Positions 54,263 through 63,467 of a stretch of DNA of 64,000 nt are shown here, piece after piece. Source of the DNA: CAVZAB01 sp963773155 (GTDB lineage Bacteria; Pseudomonadota; Alphaproteobacteria; Rhizobiales; Beijerinckiaceae); NCBI GenBank assembly GCA_963773155.1, contig CAVZAB010000011.1, positions 16,436-80,435 on the forward strand. The letters are read 5' to 3'. Under the pieces are notes generated by a model. The model was not told the DNA's origin. It made no database searches and saw only the letters and a list, made by a program, of their open reading frames with translations. The position numbers and the translations under genes are program-made. Within the stretch, counting starts at the first letter, position 1. Each line of letters starts with the position of its first letter.

Positions 54263-55159
54263 ATGCCTATGCGAATCGGATTTGTCGGTCTAGGAAATAT
54301 GGGTAGCGCCATGGCTGCTAACCTGCTCAAGGGCAGCCACGAGCTTCGGGTTTGGAACCGCTCGCCCGCGGCCACGGCAAGACTTGCCAGAGAGGGTGCG
54401 AAGGTTGCGGCGACACCGGCCGAGGCCTTCGATGCGGACGTAGTCTTCACAATGCTCGCCGATGATCGAGCTTTAAACCATATTCTGCTCGATAGCGGAT
54501 TGCTGGACCGGCTCACGCCGCCGCTGATTCTCGTTAATATGGCGACCATTTCAGTGGCCCTTGCTGAGGAACTGGCGCGGAGCTCGAAGGCCCGCGGCAT
54601 TGCTTATGTATCGGCGCCTGTCATGGGACGACCGGATGCCGCCGCCGCGGCCAAACTCAATATTTTGGCCGCCGGCCCAGCCGACGCCATCGAGGCGGTC
54701 CAGCCCCTTTTGTCCCTGATGGGCCAGAAGATCTGGCGGTTCGGCGAACAGGCGTCGCAGGCCAATGTCGTCAAACTGACCTTAAACTTCATGCTGGCGT
54801 CGGCGGTTGAAACTCTGGGCGAGGCAATGGTGCTGGCGGGTGCTCACGGTGTCGCACTCCAACCGCTGCTCGAGCTGATTACCGGCAGCATCTTCCCGGG
54901 GCCGGTCTACCAGGGCTATGGTGGATTGATCGCACAACAGCACTACTTACCCGCGGGTTTCAAGGCGTCGCTCGGTCTCAAGGACTTGCGGCTGGCTCTC
55001 GCGGCTGCCGAGGCGGTGTCCGTGCCGCTGCCGGTCGGTAGCGCTGTCCGGGATAGTTTGATCGATGCCGTCGCCCATCAGGAGGGGGAAATGGACCTTG
55101 CTGTGCTGGGACAGGTAGCGGCGCGCCGCGCCGGGAAGCAGCACGAACCGGGTCGATAG
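54263..55159 (+). CDS. NAD(P)-dependent beta-hydroxyacid dehydrogenase (3-HIBADH family)
   Basis: The protein is 298 residues, normal for the family. ATG 54269 is an equal alternative start. The dinucleotide motif GFVGLGNMGSAMAANLL opens the protein. The substrate motif region SAPVMGRPDAAAAAKLNILA and the catalytic Lys segment NVVKLTLNFMLASAVETLGE (about residue 170) follow. The family oxidises 3-hydroxyisobutyrate, tartronate semialdehyde, 6-phosphogluconate or related acids. The closest subgroup by look is the GLYR1/imine-reductase-like type, so the substrate remains open. Confidence 0.85.
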   Translation: MPMRIGFVGLGNMGSAMAANLLKGSHELRVWNRSPAATARLAREGAKVAATPAEAFDADVVFTMLADDRALNHILLDSGLLDRLTPPLILVNMATISVALAEELARSSKARGIAYVSAPVMGRPDAAAAAKLNILAAGPADAIEAVQPLLSLMGQKIWRFGEQASQANVVKLTLNFMLASAVETLGEAMVLAGAHGVALQPLLELITGSIFPGPVYQGYGGLIAQQHYLPAGFKASLGLKDLRLALAAAEAVSVPLPVGSAVRDSLIDAVAHQEGEMDLAVLGQVAARRAGKQHEPGR

Positions 55160-55305
55160 CTCCACTCGCAGCAAATGTGAAAATCAATGTTTTCAAACCA
55201 GGCCTGTTCGGCGGCTACATCGATTTCTCGCAAAGGCTGGCTTAGGAGCGCGTTATCGCGATCAACCGCCGGGCATAGGAGGCAACGATAATCGCAACGA
55301 AAAGC

Positions 55306-55680
55306 TTGCCCGATAGAGGCGATCTGGTGGCGCCCGATGGCTCGGAGGTGCGGGTTTTGCTCGGTCTGAAAGGCGGCGGCATGGCGTATTTTGCGCTGGC
55401 CCCCGGTGACATATCGACGGCCGTCACTCATCGTAGCGTCGAGGAGATCTGGTTTTTCCTTTCCGGTTTCGGACAGATGTGGCGACAGATGGGCGAAAAG
55501 AGCGAGACGGTGGACGTCTTTTCGGGCCTATGCCTCACGATCCCGCTCGGCACATATTTCCAGTTCCGGTCTCTCGGCGACGAACCCCTCGCTGCCATAT
55601 GCGTCACAATGCCTCCTTGGCCTGGCGAGGGAGAGGCAATCGTCGTCACCGGCCCGTGGCAGCCAACGGTGCCCCGATGA
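55306..55680 (+). CDS. cupin-domain protein
   Basis: The coding frame gives about 124 residues from TTG 55306 (MPDRGDLVAPDGSEVRVLLG). The cupin motif 1 region is STAVTHRSVEEIWFFLSGFG and motif 2 is LTIPLGTYFQFRSLGDEPLA. The perfect AGGAGG at 55277-55282 lies five bases upstream of an in-frame ATA (55288), not of the TTG. The real start may therefore be the ATA or a mutated ATG, adding six residues. The gene overlaps a short downstream frame by four bases. Substrate unknown; the location suggests sugar-acid metabolism. Confidence 0.65.
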   Translation: MPDRGDLVAPDGSEVRVLLGLKGGGMAYFALAPGDISTAVTHRSVEEIWFFLSGFGQMWRQMGEKSETVDVFSGLCLTIPLGTYFQFRSLGDEPLAAICVTMPPWPGEGEAIVVTGPWQPTVPR

Positions 55681-55787
55681 TCCGAGACACTGACGATTGG
55701 CTAAGGAAAGGCCGCTTGCCGGGGTCTATCTATGCTGTGGGCTTCGGCAAAACGCCGGAAACGGATTTCAAAGCTGAGATCATCTAA
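55677..55787 (+). CDS. possible 36-residue coupled small protein
   Basis: ATG 55677 overlaps the cupin TGA (ATGA). The product reads MIRDTDDWLRKGRLPGSIYA and sixteen more residues. There is no family match and no separate ribosome site, so only translational coupling would make it. It is given for completeness. Confidence 0.25.
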   Translation: MIRDTDDWLRKGRLPGSIYAVGFGKTPETDFKAEII

Positions 55788-56137
55788 GCACGGGTTCCCG
55801 ACTGCCGGCCGCAGCCTCGCTTATACATAGGCGGCAAGGCCGAGTGCACCGAACGCAGTATGGGTCGCCAATCCAGCGCCCGAATTTAGCCGGGCGTCCA
55901 GCTGCGCCTAAGCGCACCGCCAAAGCCAACAGTCTATCCCGTTGCCGCCGGTATTCGTGGAATTGCCAAGGGTGCTCAGCCGCGAAAATTCGGCAATCCG
56001 TCATTGTTCTGTCTGAGATAGAAGTTAGGATTATAGTATAGCAACTCTCGTCGAAATAGCCTGGTGATGGCTGCATGAACACGCCGTCGTAACAGAGGCC
56101 GCCGACGCCGATCCCACTCCCATCGAGGCATGTCTCT
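55788..56137. other. intergenic, no gene seen
   Basis: There is no convincing coding frame. Sequence near 56000-56045 is AT-rich and may hold the promoter of the ChaB gene. Confidence 0.35.
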
Positions 56138-56356
56138 ATGCCCTACGCAATGATCGACGATTTACCAGCATCGGTGCGTGCCCATCTGCCCTCCCATGCC
56201 CAAGAGATTTATCTCGAGGCTTTCAATTCGGCTTGGCAGCATTACGGCGCCTCCGATCCGGCACGATGCGAGGAAATCGCCCACAGGGTTGCCTGGGCCG
56301 CCGTGAAACGAAAATATCTGAAAGTCGACAGCCAATGGCTACCGAGGATCGAATAG
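56138..56356 (+). CDS. ChaB family protein
   Basis: The protein has 72 residues, the usual size. MPYAMIDDLPASVRAHLPSH, then AQEIYLEAFNSAWQHYG and EEIAHRVAWAAVKRKYLK, follows the ChaB pattern (LPxxVRxxLPxHAQxIYxxAFNxAW ... AHRVAWAAVKxxY). ChaB is a small helical protein, in enterics next to the ChaA cation antiporter, and in many soil bacteria a stand-alone, probably stress-linked protein. No ChaA gene is nearby. Confidence 0.85.
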   Translation: MPYAMIDDLPASVRAHLPSHAQEIYLEAFNSAWQHYGASDPARCEEIAHRVAWAAVKRKYLKVDSQWLPRIE

Positions 56357-56505
56357 CCCGCGAGTTTTGCGCAGCAGGCGCCTTGACCCCTAGACTTTGA
56401 TTTTTGCCTCGGCAATACAACTCGCCTTCAAATACACTGCTGAGATCAATGGAACGTGAAAGCTTCGATCGCGAGTTCTTTGCCTGACTGAATAGGGAGG
56501 CCGGT

Positions 56506-56739
56506 TTGGTCGCCATGCTATATGGAGATCCACCGCCTCTCGAAGGCTTCTCTCGCGTCAGGAACGTCATGTCCGGAGCGCCAGCTAGTAGCTTTCCCTT
56601 AATCGGTGGATCACTGGGCTGGACTTTGGGGCTTCTCGGCGATGCCGGCATCGGCATTGCGGCAGGCGCCGCAACACTGGCCATCGTAATGACCGCGCAG
56701 AAAGCCTTTGGTCGGACCGACGCCCTTAAGCACCAATAG
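56506..56739 (+). CDS. hypothetical 77-residue protein
   Basis: It may start at TTG 56506 after GGGAGG. The C-terminal half has two short hydrophobic glycine-rich stretches (SFPLIGGSLGWTLGLLGDAG and IGIAAGAATLAIVMT) that could form a membrane hairpin. No family is recognised. Neighbouring genes give no hint. It is kept because of the ribosome site and the membrane-like composition. Confidence 0.35.
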   Translation: MVAMLYGDPPPLEGFSRVRNVMSGAPASSFPLIGGSLGWTLGLLGDAGIGIAAGAATLAIVMTAQKAFGRTDALKHQ

Positions 56740-56800
56740 CTTCGAGCGACCGCAAGCAAAGCCCTTTGCCACCCGCAGTTTCCGTCGCAATCGCAAAGAT

Positions 56801-57004
56801 TTAATAAGCGCGGATGCGCGGAACATTGCGACGCCGATACCGGGTCACGCCCGGCACCGGCTCGCAAAGCGCCACCATTGCCCTGCGCTCGTCGATCGAT
56901 CCAACGAGAGCCCAGACATAAATCAAGCCGTCCTTTGCGAGGGCGCCTGCGCTTGCGAACTCGGTCAAGGTCTCCCGGTCGAGCCGCAACAGAATTTCCT
57001 GCAT
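56801..57004 (-). CDS. hypothetical 67-residue protein
   Basis: It starts with ATG 57004 (MQEILLRLDRETLTEFASAG). The product is soluble-looking, with LIYVWALVGSIDERRAMVAL in the centre. No family is recognised. Upstream on the same strand are short patches of protein sense, including an MSQPWLNFIVATALGLLIGL segment at about 57350-57290 that resembles the N terminus of MgtC-like membrane proteins. The region may therefore be a decayed gene. Confidence 0.3.
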   Translation of the reverse strand: MQEILLRLDRETLTEFASAGALAKDGLIYVWALVGSIDERRAMVALCEPVPGVTRYRRRNVPRIRAY

Positions 57005-57676
57005 TGGCGGTGATCGGCATTGATTGTCGGATGCGGGTGTAGCTCGCCGGAGCGCCGGATCAGGCTCGCACCTTCAGACAGTTCCTCGCGCATGCGAGAA
57101 TCGTCCTCGCTCAAAATCCCGTGCTTGTCGGCATCAACTCCCGGCAATCCGCTCGAGGCCCCTTCTATAGAGGCATCGATTACAGTGGCGCCCGGACAAA
57201 TCGTGACGACTTCACGAACCATTTTTACGGGCCTCAGCTCCAACGCGCGAATGCAAATAAATGGATTGTCCCGGCAAGACGGCGCTCGAGACCAATCAAG
57301 AGGCCGAGAGCCGTTGCGACAATGAAATTGAGCCAGGGTTGTGACATCACACCAGGCTATCCCCTTTGCAACCTCACGTCCGCAAACGGCTTCCATTTCT
57401 CGTGGTCCAAAAGCGGGAACCCGGTCATTGACCGGGCCCCACGGGAAATCAATGATGCTCCCGGCGCTAAACGATGGCGGACCTTTAGGGGTGGCGGGGC
57501 GGCCGCCGCTGGACTAATGTCTGGGCCGTCTCGCCACGTGACGGGGCGCGGGCGTTTGGCGCTGCGGCAAGTATTCGAAAATCTGACCTGCGAAGAGCAA
57601 TGTTGGCATCGTCGAGCAAAGAAGTTCCCTGGGCCAGCCTGCCGAAACACCAGCACATCCCGCGGCAGGTCCAATC
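57005..57676. other. gene-poor region with a possible MgtC-like relic
   Basis: The minus strand at about 57347-57240 reads MSQPWLNFIVATALGLLIGL then ERRLAG, like the start of MgtC/SapB-type inner-membrane proteins, and stops soon after. No intact gene is supported. Confidence 0.3.
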
Positions 57677-58969
57677 GTGAAGTATCGGTCGCTTCCCCTT
57701 CCCCCTCCCGCTCTGATCGCCACGATACAGGCCAAGGCGAAGGCACTTGCGAGCGACTTGGTAGCCCTGCGGCGCGAATTCCACAGGCATCCCGAACTTG
57801 GCTGGCAGGAGTTTCAAACAACGGAGCGCATTGCAAGCGAACTCACGGCGATCGGCCTTCCGCTCGTCAAGGGCCGGGATTTTCTCGGCACCGCGCCACG
57901 CCTCGGACTAGGCCACGCGCCGCTGCCGGGCGAGGGTGATACCGGCTGTATTGCCCGCCTCGACACCGGTAGGCCTGGGCCAAAAGTGTGCCTGCGCGTC
58001 GACATCGACGGCCTACCGATAAGCGAGGCTGCAGACCAACACCGGCCGACGTCGCAAGGCTGGTCCTCGCAACGCCCCGGGGTCATGCATGCCTGCGGCC
58101 ATGATGGCCATATTGCAATCGGCCTTGGGGTGGCGAGGATTCTCAAGGCGGTCGCGGATGAACTCGCAGGCAGCTTGCTTATATTGTTCCAGCCTGCCGA
58201 AGAGGGCGTACGCGGCGCTCAGGCCGTTGTCGAAGCGGGGCTGATGGACGGGGTCGATCTACTGCTCGCGGTTCACATCGGCTTTGGCGTCCCTTCAGAC
58301 ACGTTGGCGCTCGGCGTCGGTGGCTTTCTCGCGACCAGAAAATTTTCGGTTACGCTCTGCGGGCGCGCCGCTCATGCCGGCAAGGCACCCGAAACTGGCC
58401 GCAACGCGTTATTGGCCGCCTGCAGCATGGTCCTTGGCCTGCATGGCCTCGCGCAGTCGAGCGAAGCCGGAACCCGTGTCAATGTCGGCGTGCTGCAAGC
58501 CGGTACCTCACCCAATATCGTGCCCGACCGCGCCTCGTTCGATTTTGAAATCCGCTGTGGCGGCGAGACCGGGCTTAGGGATCTCGAGGCGCGTTGCAAG
58601 CGCATGATCGAAGGCATTGCCGCGGCGCATGAGACTAGCGTCAGGATCGAATTGCGCGGCACGGCGGGAACCTGGGTCAATCCGCAGGAATTCGTTAGCT
58701 GGGCCGGCGCAGTCAACGCCGCGGCATGTAGTTTCTCGACCATTCTGACTGAGCACAATTTTGGCGCCAGCGAAGATGCCACCAATCTCGCCAATGCGGT
58801 GGCTCACAAAGGTGGGCGTGCCGGTATCATGGTGCTCGGTGCCGATCTCGCGGACGCCCATCACACGCCGCATTTCGACTTCGACGAGGGTGTCATCGAA
58901 AAAGGCGTCGAACTTCTCGCTCTGATGGCGGTAAGCGCTATGCGCCCGCCCGATCGGACAGCTGATTAA
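57677..58969 (+). CDS. M20-family amidohydrolase (AbgB/hippurate-hydrolase type)
   Basis: The protein has 430 residues. Metal-site motifs are VCLRVDIDGLPI, VMHACGHDGHIAIGLG and LFQPAEEGVRGAQ (catalytic Glu). The dimerisation domain begins near FSVTLCGRAAHAGKAP. The C-terminal His ligand is in DAHHTPHFDFDE. Such enzymes cleave N-acyl or N-aroyl amino acids, or indole-acetyl or p-aminobenzoyl amides, in the cytoplasm. The ATG at 57677 has no strong ribosome site. The next gene, 316 bases downstream, is lactonase-like; a functional link is possible but not shown. Confidence 0.85.
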   Translation: MKYRSLPLPPPALIATIQAKAKALASDLVALRREFHRHPELGWQEFQTTERIASELTAIGLPLVKGRDFLGTAPRLGLGHAPLPGEGDTGCIARLDTGRPGPKVCLRVDIDGLPISEAADQHRPTSQGWSSQRPGVMHACGHDGHIAIGLGVARILKAVADELAGSLLILFQPAEEGVRGAQAVVEAGLMDGVDLLLAVHIGFGVPSDTLALGVGGFLATRKFSVTLCGRAAHAGKAPETGRNALLAACSMVLGLHGLAQSSEAGTRVNVGVLQAGTSPNIVPDRASFDFEIRCGGETGLRDLEARCKRMIEGIAAAHETSVRIELRGTAGTWVNPQEFVSWAGAVNAAACSFSTILTEHNFGASEDATNLANAVAHKGGRAGIMVLGADLADAHHTPHFDFDEGVIEKGVELLALMAVSAMRPPDRTAD

Positions 58970-59285
58970 GCGCACGCCTCGACCTATTCCAGACCGCCTC
59001 GGCCTTTTGATCGATCGCGCCGAAGTTCGACCCCCCAAATTTTCTGTCTAGCTACCCCCACTGTCGCCCCGATTCGGCTGGACGCGCTGCCACTTTATGT
59101 AGTCCTATTCTGGTCTATTGGACGGGCCAATAGACCAGAATGATTGGGCTTGAAGGCCCACCGAGCGTTCCAGCCATTCTGGCAAGGCTCGGCTATCGGA
59201 TCGATCATCATCATTGTTCTTCTTGTCGAAAGCATAGTCAGCGGTCGCATTTCGAACCCAACAGCATAGGCTTGGAGAACAGCAC
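58970..59285. other. intergenic with a long perfect inverted repeat
   Basis: The spacer between the amidohydrolase and the lactonase-like gene holds the inverted repeat at 59107-59141. Otherwise no gene or RNA is seen. Confidence 0.5.
59107..59141. promoter_or_regulatory. perfect 15-bp inverted repeat, operator or terminator
   Basis: ATTCTGGTCTATTGG at 59107-59121 is followed by five bases and its exact reverse complement at 59127-59141. No T run follows, and it lies 145 bases upstream of the lactonase-like gene. The TGGTC...GACCA half-sites resemble GntR/FCD-type operators. An operator is therefore more likely than an intrinsic terminator. Confidence 0.6.
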
Positions 59286-61226
59286 ATGGCAAAGCAACCC
59301 AGCGAAGCGGTCAAACTATTCGGGACCGAGGAACCATCACCGGCGATACGGATTTTGCAGGCCGGCCCGCTGACAGCGGAATTCGACGCCGGCAATCTGC
59401 GTCATATTCGCTTCAATGGGCTCGAGGTCCTGCGCGCCATATCCTTCATTGTGAGAGACCGTGACTGGGGTACCTACAATCCGACAATTGCCGATCTGAA
59501 AATCGCCGAGACTGATAGCGGCTTTACCGTCAGCTACGAGGCGGCAACCGCCGACGAGCACCAGGTGTTTCGTTACCGGGCCCACATCGAAGGCACCGCG
59601 GACGGGCGTCTTACATTCAGCGGCGAAGGTACAGCTATTTCCGACTTTCTTACCAATCGCACAGGTTTCGTGGTCCTTCACGCCATAGAGGGCGTAGCCG
59701 GTCACCCCGTCGAGATCGAGCATGTCGACGGTCGCGTCGTCCATAGTCAATTCCCCGAGGTCATCGACCCCGTACAGCCGATCAAGGATATTCGCTCCCT
59801 CACGCATGAGGCAGCGCCCGGCCTGCGGGTGAGGTGCCGGATGCAAGGTGACACGTTCGAAATGGAGGATCAGCGCAATTGGATGGATGCCTCATATAAG
59901 ACCTATAATCGCCCGTTGGCACTTCCCTTTCCCTATCAATTGGCGGCGGGCACGCGCGTAAACCAATCGGTCTTCCTTGCGGTCACGGGCCGAGTGCCCA
60001 CGCGACGCGACGGCGATGCCGGTATAACGGTCGAGTTTGGCCAGGCGATTGGCGCCGCGCCGCAGGTCGGCCTCGGCCTCGACCCAAGCGAGGCGGCATC
60101 GGCGGCCGCCCATGCGTCGATGTTGGCGGCGATCAAACCCCGTCATTTGGTGTGTCATTACGATCCGCGCCGTGGGCACAAGAGCGAGACGCTGAAGGAA
60201 ATGATCGACTTTGCGTCGTCCGTGGGGTCCAAAGCTTGGCTGGAAGCGGTGATCGTAGGCGTCGAGGACTATGTACAAGAGGTCAGAGCGCTTGCCAAAA
60301 CCGTCGAAAGCCTCGGTTCGCCCTTCGAGTCGGTGCTGCTCTCACCGGCGACCGATCTCAAATCCACGCTGCCCGGGAGCGTCTGGCCGCCGGCGCCGCC
60401 AGCAGACGATTTGTTTCGTCTGGCCCGCGAAGTCTTCCCAAAGGCAAGGCTCGCCGGCGGCATGTTCAGCTTCTTCACCGAATTGAATCGTAAACGCCCC
60501 CCACTCGCCAATCTCGCGCTTGTCAGTTTCACGACCTCCTCCCTCGTCCATGCCGGTGATGACTTGTCGGTGATGGAAGGCCTTGAATCGCTCCCCGCCA
60601 TAGCGGCAAGCGCTCAAGCTATCGCCGGACAACTGCCGCTCCACGTCGGGCCGAGTGCCATAGGCATGCGCATGAACCCCTATGGCGCGGCACCAATGGA
60701 GAACTCGCGAAACATCCGTCAAGCCATGAACCGCAATGATCCGCGACAGCGCGGCCTGCTGGGCATGGCCTGGACATTGGGCTATTACGCCCATTTCGCG
60801 CGCGCCGGTGTTTCGGCGATTTCTCTCGGCGGCACGACAGGCCCGCATGGCGCCATTTACACCAAGCAAAACTGGCCGCAGCCCTGGTATGACGAACATG
60901 GCGGATTGTTTCCTGTCTATCATGTGCTGCGCGGCCTTGCCGACCTATCGGGCCGAACCATGCTGTCGCTAAAGGTGTCGGAACCTAGCCGCGTACAGGG
61001 CGTTGTTGTTGAGCGACCGGAGGGGCGGGAACTCTGGCTCGCCAATCTTACGAATGCTCCGCAAAAAATTAAACTTCCGGCGCCGGCCTCCAGCATCGCC
61101 ATACTCGACTCCTCCCGGTTCGTGGAGATGAGTGCGTCACCCGATCTCGCCGACCGGTTTACCCGGACCGACGCTGCGGCTTTGAATTTGGAAGCCTTTG
61201 CCGTGGGTCGGGTGCGCTTCAAGTGA
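59286..61226 (+). CDS. D-apionate-lactonase-like protein
   Basis: The protein has 646 residues, in the range of the ApnL family. The N-terminal domain has AGPLTAEFDAGNLRHIRFNG, LEVLRAISFIVRDRDWGTY and a galactose-mutarotase-like beta fold (to about 230). A TIM-barrel-like region follows, with LVCHYDPRRGHKSETLKEM, and a C-terminal beta domain. In characterised cases ApnL opens D-apionolactone during apiose degradation. No apiose dehydrogenase or downstream apionate genes are in the window, so the substrate may differ. The upstream inverted repeat suggests repressor control. Confidence 0.65.
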   Translation: MAKQPSEAVKLFGTEEPSPAIRILQAGPLTAEFDAGNLRHIRFNGLEVLRAISFIVRDRDWGTYNPTIADLKIAETDSGFTVSYEAATADEHQVFRYRAHIEGTADGRLTFSGEGTAISDFLTNRTGFVVLHAIEGVAGHPVEIEHVDGRVVHSQFPEVIDPVQPIKDIRSLTHEAAPGLRVRCRMQGDTFEMEDQRNWMDASYKTYNRPLALPFPYQLAAGTRVNQSVFLAVTGRVPTRRDGDAGITVEFGQAIGAAPQVGLGLDPSEAASAAAHASMLAAIKPRHLVCHYDPRRGHKSETLKEMIDFASSVGSKAWLEAVIVGVEDYVQEVRALAKTVESLGSPFESVLLSPATDLKSTLPGSVWPPAPPADDLFRLAREVFPKARLAGGMFSFFTELNRKRPPLANLALVSFTTSSLVHAGDDLSVMEGLESLPAIAASAQAIAGQLPLHVGPSAIGMRMNPYGAAPMENSRNIRQAMNRNDPRQRGLLGMAWTLGYYAHFARAGVSAISLGGTTGPHGAIYTKQNWPQPWYDEHGGLFPVYHVLRGLADLSGRTMLSLKVSEPSRVQGVVVERPEGRELWLANLTNAPQKIKLPAPASSIAILDSSRFVEMSASPDLADRFTRTDAAALNLEAFAVGRVRFK

Positions 61227-61438
61227 CAGGCAAAGGCGCGACAATGGGCCAGACCCGGACTGAGTGATTTTGGTCGGCCCGGCCATCGACGGTCAGCCCT
61301 CGTCCTTCGGCCCGATCCCCTGCCCGACTGTTCGCCCCGATGGCGCAAGCGCGCTAACAGGCGGCGGGCCACCTTTGCGTTGCGCTGCGATCTTCGTTAG
61401 ACACTGGGCATTCCTCTTGCCTTTGAAAGGACCCGCGT

Positions 61439-62548
61439 ATGAAGACCCGCGCAGCCGTTGCCTTTGAAGCTGGCAAACCCCTCGAAATCGTCGATGTCGA
61501 TTTGGAAGGGCCGCGGCAGGGCGAGGTTCTCGTCGAGATCAAGGCAACCGGCGTGTGCCACACCGACGAATTCACAATTTCCGGCGCCGATCCCGAGGGA
61601 TTGTTTCCCGCAATCATGGGCCACGAGGGCGCCGGTGTTGTCGTCGAGGTCGGGCCAGGCGTCACCACCTTGAAGGCGGGCGATCATGTCATTCCGCTCT
61701 ACACGCCGGAATGTAGGGAATGCGAATATTGCCTCAATCCCAAGACCAATCTCTGTCAAAAAATCCGGGTGACCCAGGGCAAGGGGCTGATGCCCGACGG
61801 CACCTCGCGCTTTTCCTACAAGGGCCGAATGGTTCATCACTACATGGGCTGTTCGACCTTCGCCAATTTCACGGTTCTGCCGGAAATTGCGCTCGCCAAA
61901 GTCCGCGAAGACGCGCCTTTCGACAAGATCTGCTATATCGGCTGCGGCGTGACCACCGGCGTCGGGGCGGTGATCAACACAGCCAAAGTCGAGCCGGGGG
62001 CGACCGCCGTTGTCTTCGGCCTCGGCGGCATTGGTCTCAATGTGATCCAGGGCCTACGCCTCGTTGGCGCCAGCCAGATCATCGGCGTCGATCTCAATCG
62101 TGAACGTGAAGCCTGGGGCCGCCGGTTCGGCATGACCCATTTCGTCGACCCGGCCAAGGTCGAGGGCGATCTCGTCGCCCATCTGGTAGCCCTCACCAAT
62201 GGCGGTGCCGATTACACGTTCGAGTGCATCGGTAACGTCAAGGTCATGCGGATGGCCCTTGAGGCCTGCCACAAGGGCTGGGGCCAGTCGATCATTATTG
62301 GGGTTGCCGGTGCTGGCCAGGAGATCACAACCCGCCCCTTCCAATTGGTCACCGGTCGGGTCTGGCGCGGCACCGCCTTTGGTGGCGCGCGCGGGCGCAC
62401 GGACGTTCCCAAAATCGTCGACTGGTACATGGCCGGCAAGATCGAGATCGATCCGATGATCACCCATACTCTGCCGCTCACACGAATTAACGAAGCCTTC
62501 GATCTGATGCACGCGGGCAAGTCGATCAGGAGCGTCGTCGTCTATTGA
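61439..62548 (+). CDS. adhC: S-(hydroxymethyl)glutathione dehydrogenase / class III alcohol dehydrogenase
   Basis: The protein has 369 residues, full length. The catalytic zinc site uses GVCHTDEF and GHEGAG; the structural zinc loop is CRECEYCLNPKTNLC. The NAD motif is FGLGGIGLNVIQG. Conserved class III features include GTSRFSYKGRMVHHYMGCST and the C-terminal DLMHAGKSIRSVVVY. It oxidises the glutathione adduct of formaldehyde (and S-nitrosoglutathione) in the cytoplasm. ATG 61439 is preceded by GAAAGGA. No S-formylglutathione hydrolase gene is adjacent within the window. Confidence 0.95.
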   Translation: MKTRAAVAFEAGKPLEIVDVDLEGPRQGEVLVEIKATGVCHTDEFTISGADPEGLFPAIMGHEGAGVVVEVGPGVTTLKAGDHVIPLYTPECRECEYCLNPKTNLCQKIRVTQGKGLMPDGTSRFSYKGRMVHHYMGCSTFANFTVLPEIALAKVREDAPFDKICYIGCGVTTGVGAVINTAKVEPGATAVVFGLGGIGLNVIQGLRLVGASQIIGVDLNREREAWGRRFGMTHFVDPAKVEGDLVAHLVALTNGGADYTFECIGNVKVMRMALEACHKGWGQSIIIGVAGAGQEITTRPFQLVTGRVWRGTAFGGARGRTDVPKIVDWYMAGKIEIDPMITHTLPLTRINEAFDLMHAGKSIRSVVVY

Positions 62549-63198
62549 GTAACCAATTCGCGCCGGCAATGGTACAGCCAGCGACTGAAGCGATAGAAAC
62601 AATAGGGTCCCATGGCCGCCAAAATCGTCGCGCCAAACGCGAGGGCATAGCCGAATTTATAGTCGAAATTCGGCATTTCCTCGAAATTCATATCATAGGT
62701 CGAAGCAATCAATTGAGCCGACCCGACGCTTGCTTGATTGTCGCGGCAGCGCCAACATTCTTGGGCGCCGCCCCCATCTTGTCGATCGAAGGCCGTTAGC
62801 ACGTTGCTGCCGAAGCCGAAGCGACTTGAAGGCTGGGTTGACCGCGCTCACGTGTTTGGTGAAGACGAAAGATGTGCCGCTGCTGTTCAAGCGGCGCACC
62901 ACGCTGATCGGCTGATCGGGCTGGCGCGTGCCTTGATTGGCCGGAAGACTGAGCGAGCCGTTTCAGCGGGTGAGCTTGCCAAGAGAGATTTCGGGTTCAC
63001 GTTGCGGGGCAATTTCAGGCCCTTTGAGGTGCCCGGCAGGTTGCAGGCAAGCACTATATTGCCGGCGGTCATCGGCAGGAGAACGACGCCAGCCTTGACC
63101 TTGCCGATTTCCTCGTCCGTTTTCGCCGCGTCGCTGGCGGCAAACTCGACCGTTCCGTTGATAAAGTCCTGAATGCCGGCGCCACTGCCCTTGGCCCC
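62542..63198 (-). pseudogene. chimeric relic: pstS-like sequence joined to corA-like C-terminus
   Basis: From 63198 the minus strand reads GAKGSGAGIQDFINGTVEFA and ASDAAKTDEEIGKVKAG to VVLLPMTAGNIVLACNLPGT, the phosphate-binding PstS core. After frame breaks it gives ISVVRRLNSSGTSFVFTKHV and GAAATIKQA, again PstS. Then the sense changes to LIASTYDMNFEEMPNFDYKF and a transmembrane tail, the GMN-type end of CorA magnesium transporters (here YDMN instead of YGMN). Two unrelated gene relics are thus joined in one stretch. The end overlaps the adhC stop. Confidence 0.65.
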
Positions 63199-63467
63199 TT
63201 AGTCGATCCCGTCACGCCGGCGGTATTTTGCTAGAATTCCCGAACTAGGCGGCTTAAAGCGGGAACGGGAAACCGCGCCCGAACCCGGGTCGCCCCGAAA
63301 TAATGTGACAAAAATCAATGATTTCAATCTTTTACTGAAAGAACGCGATGCCCACATCGGGCCCGCACCTCCAGATAGGATCGGGCGCACTTAGGAGGGC
63401 CCAGTAACGGAGCCTATTTCTGTCATTGTCATAGAGTTGACTCTGGCTCGCGATTGCGGCGCGGTCC

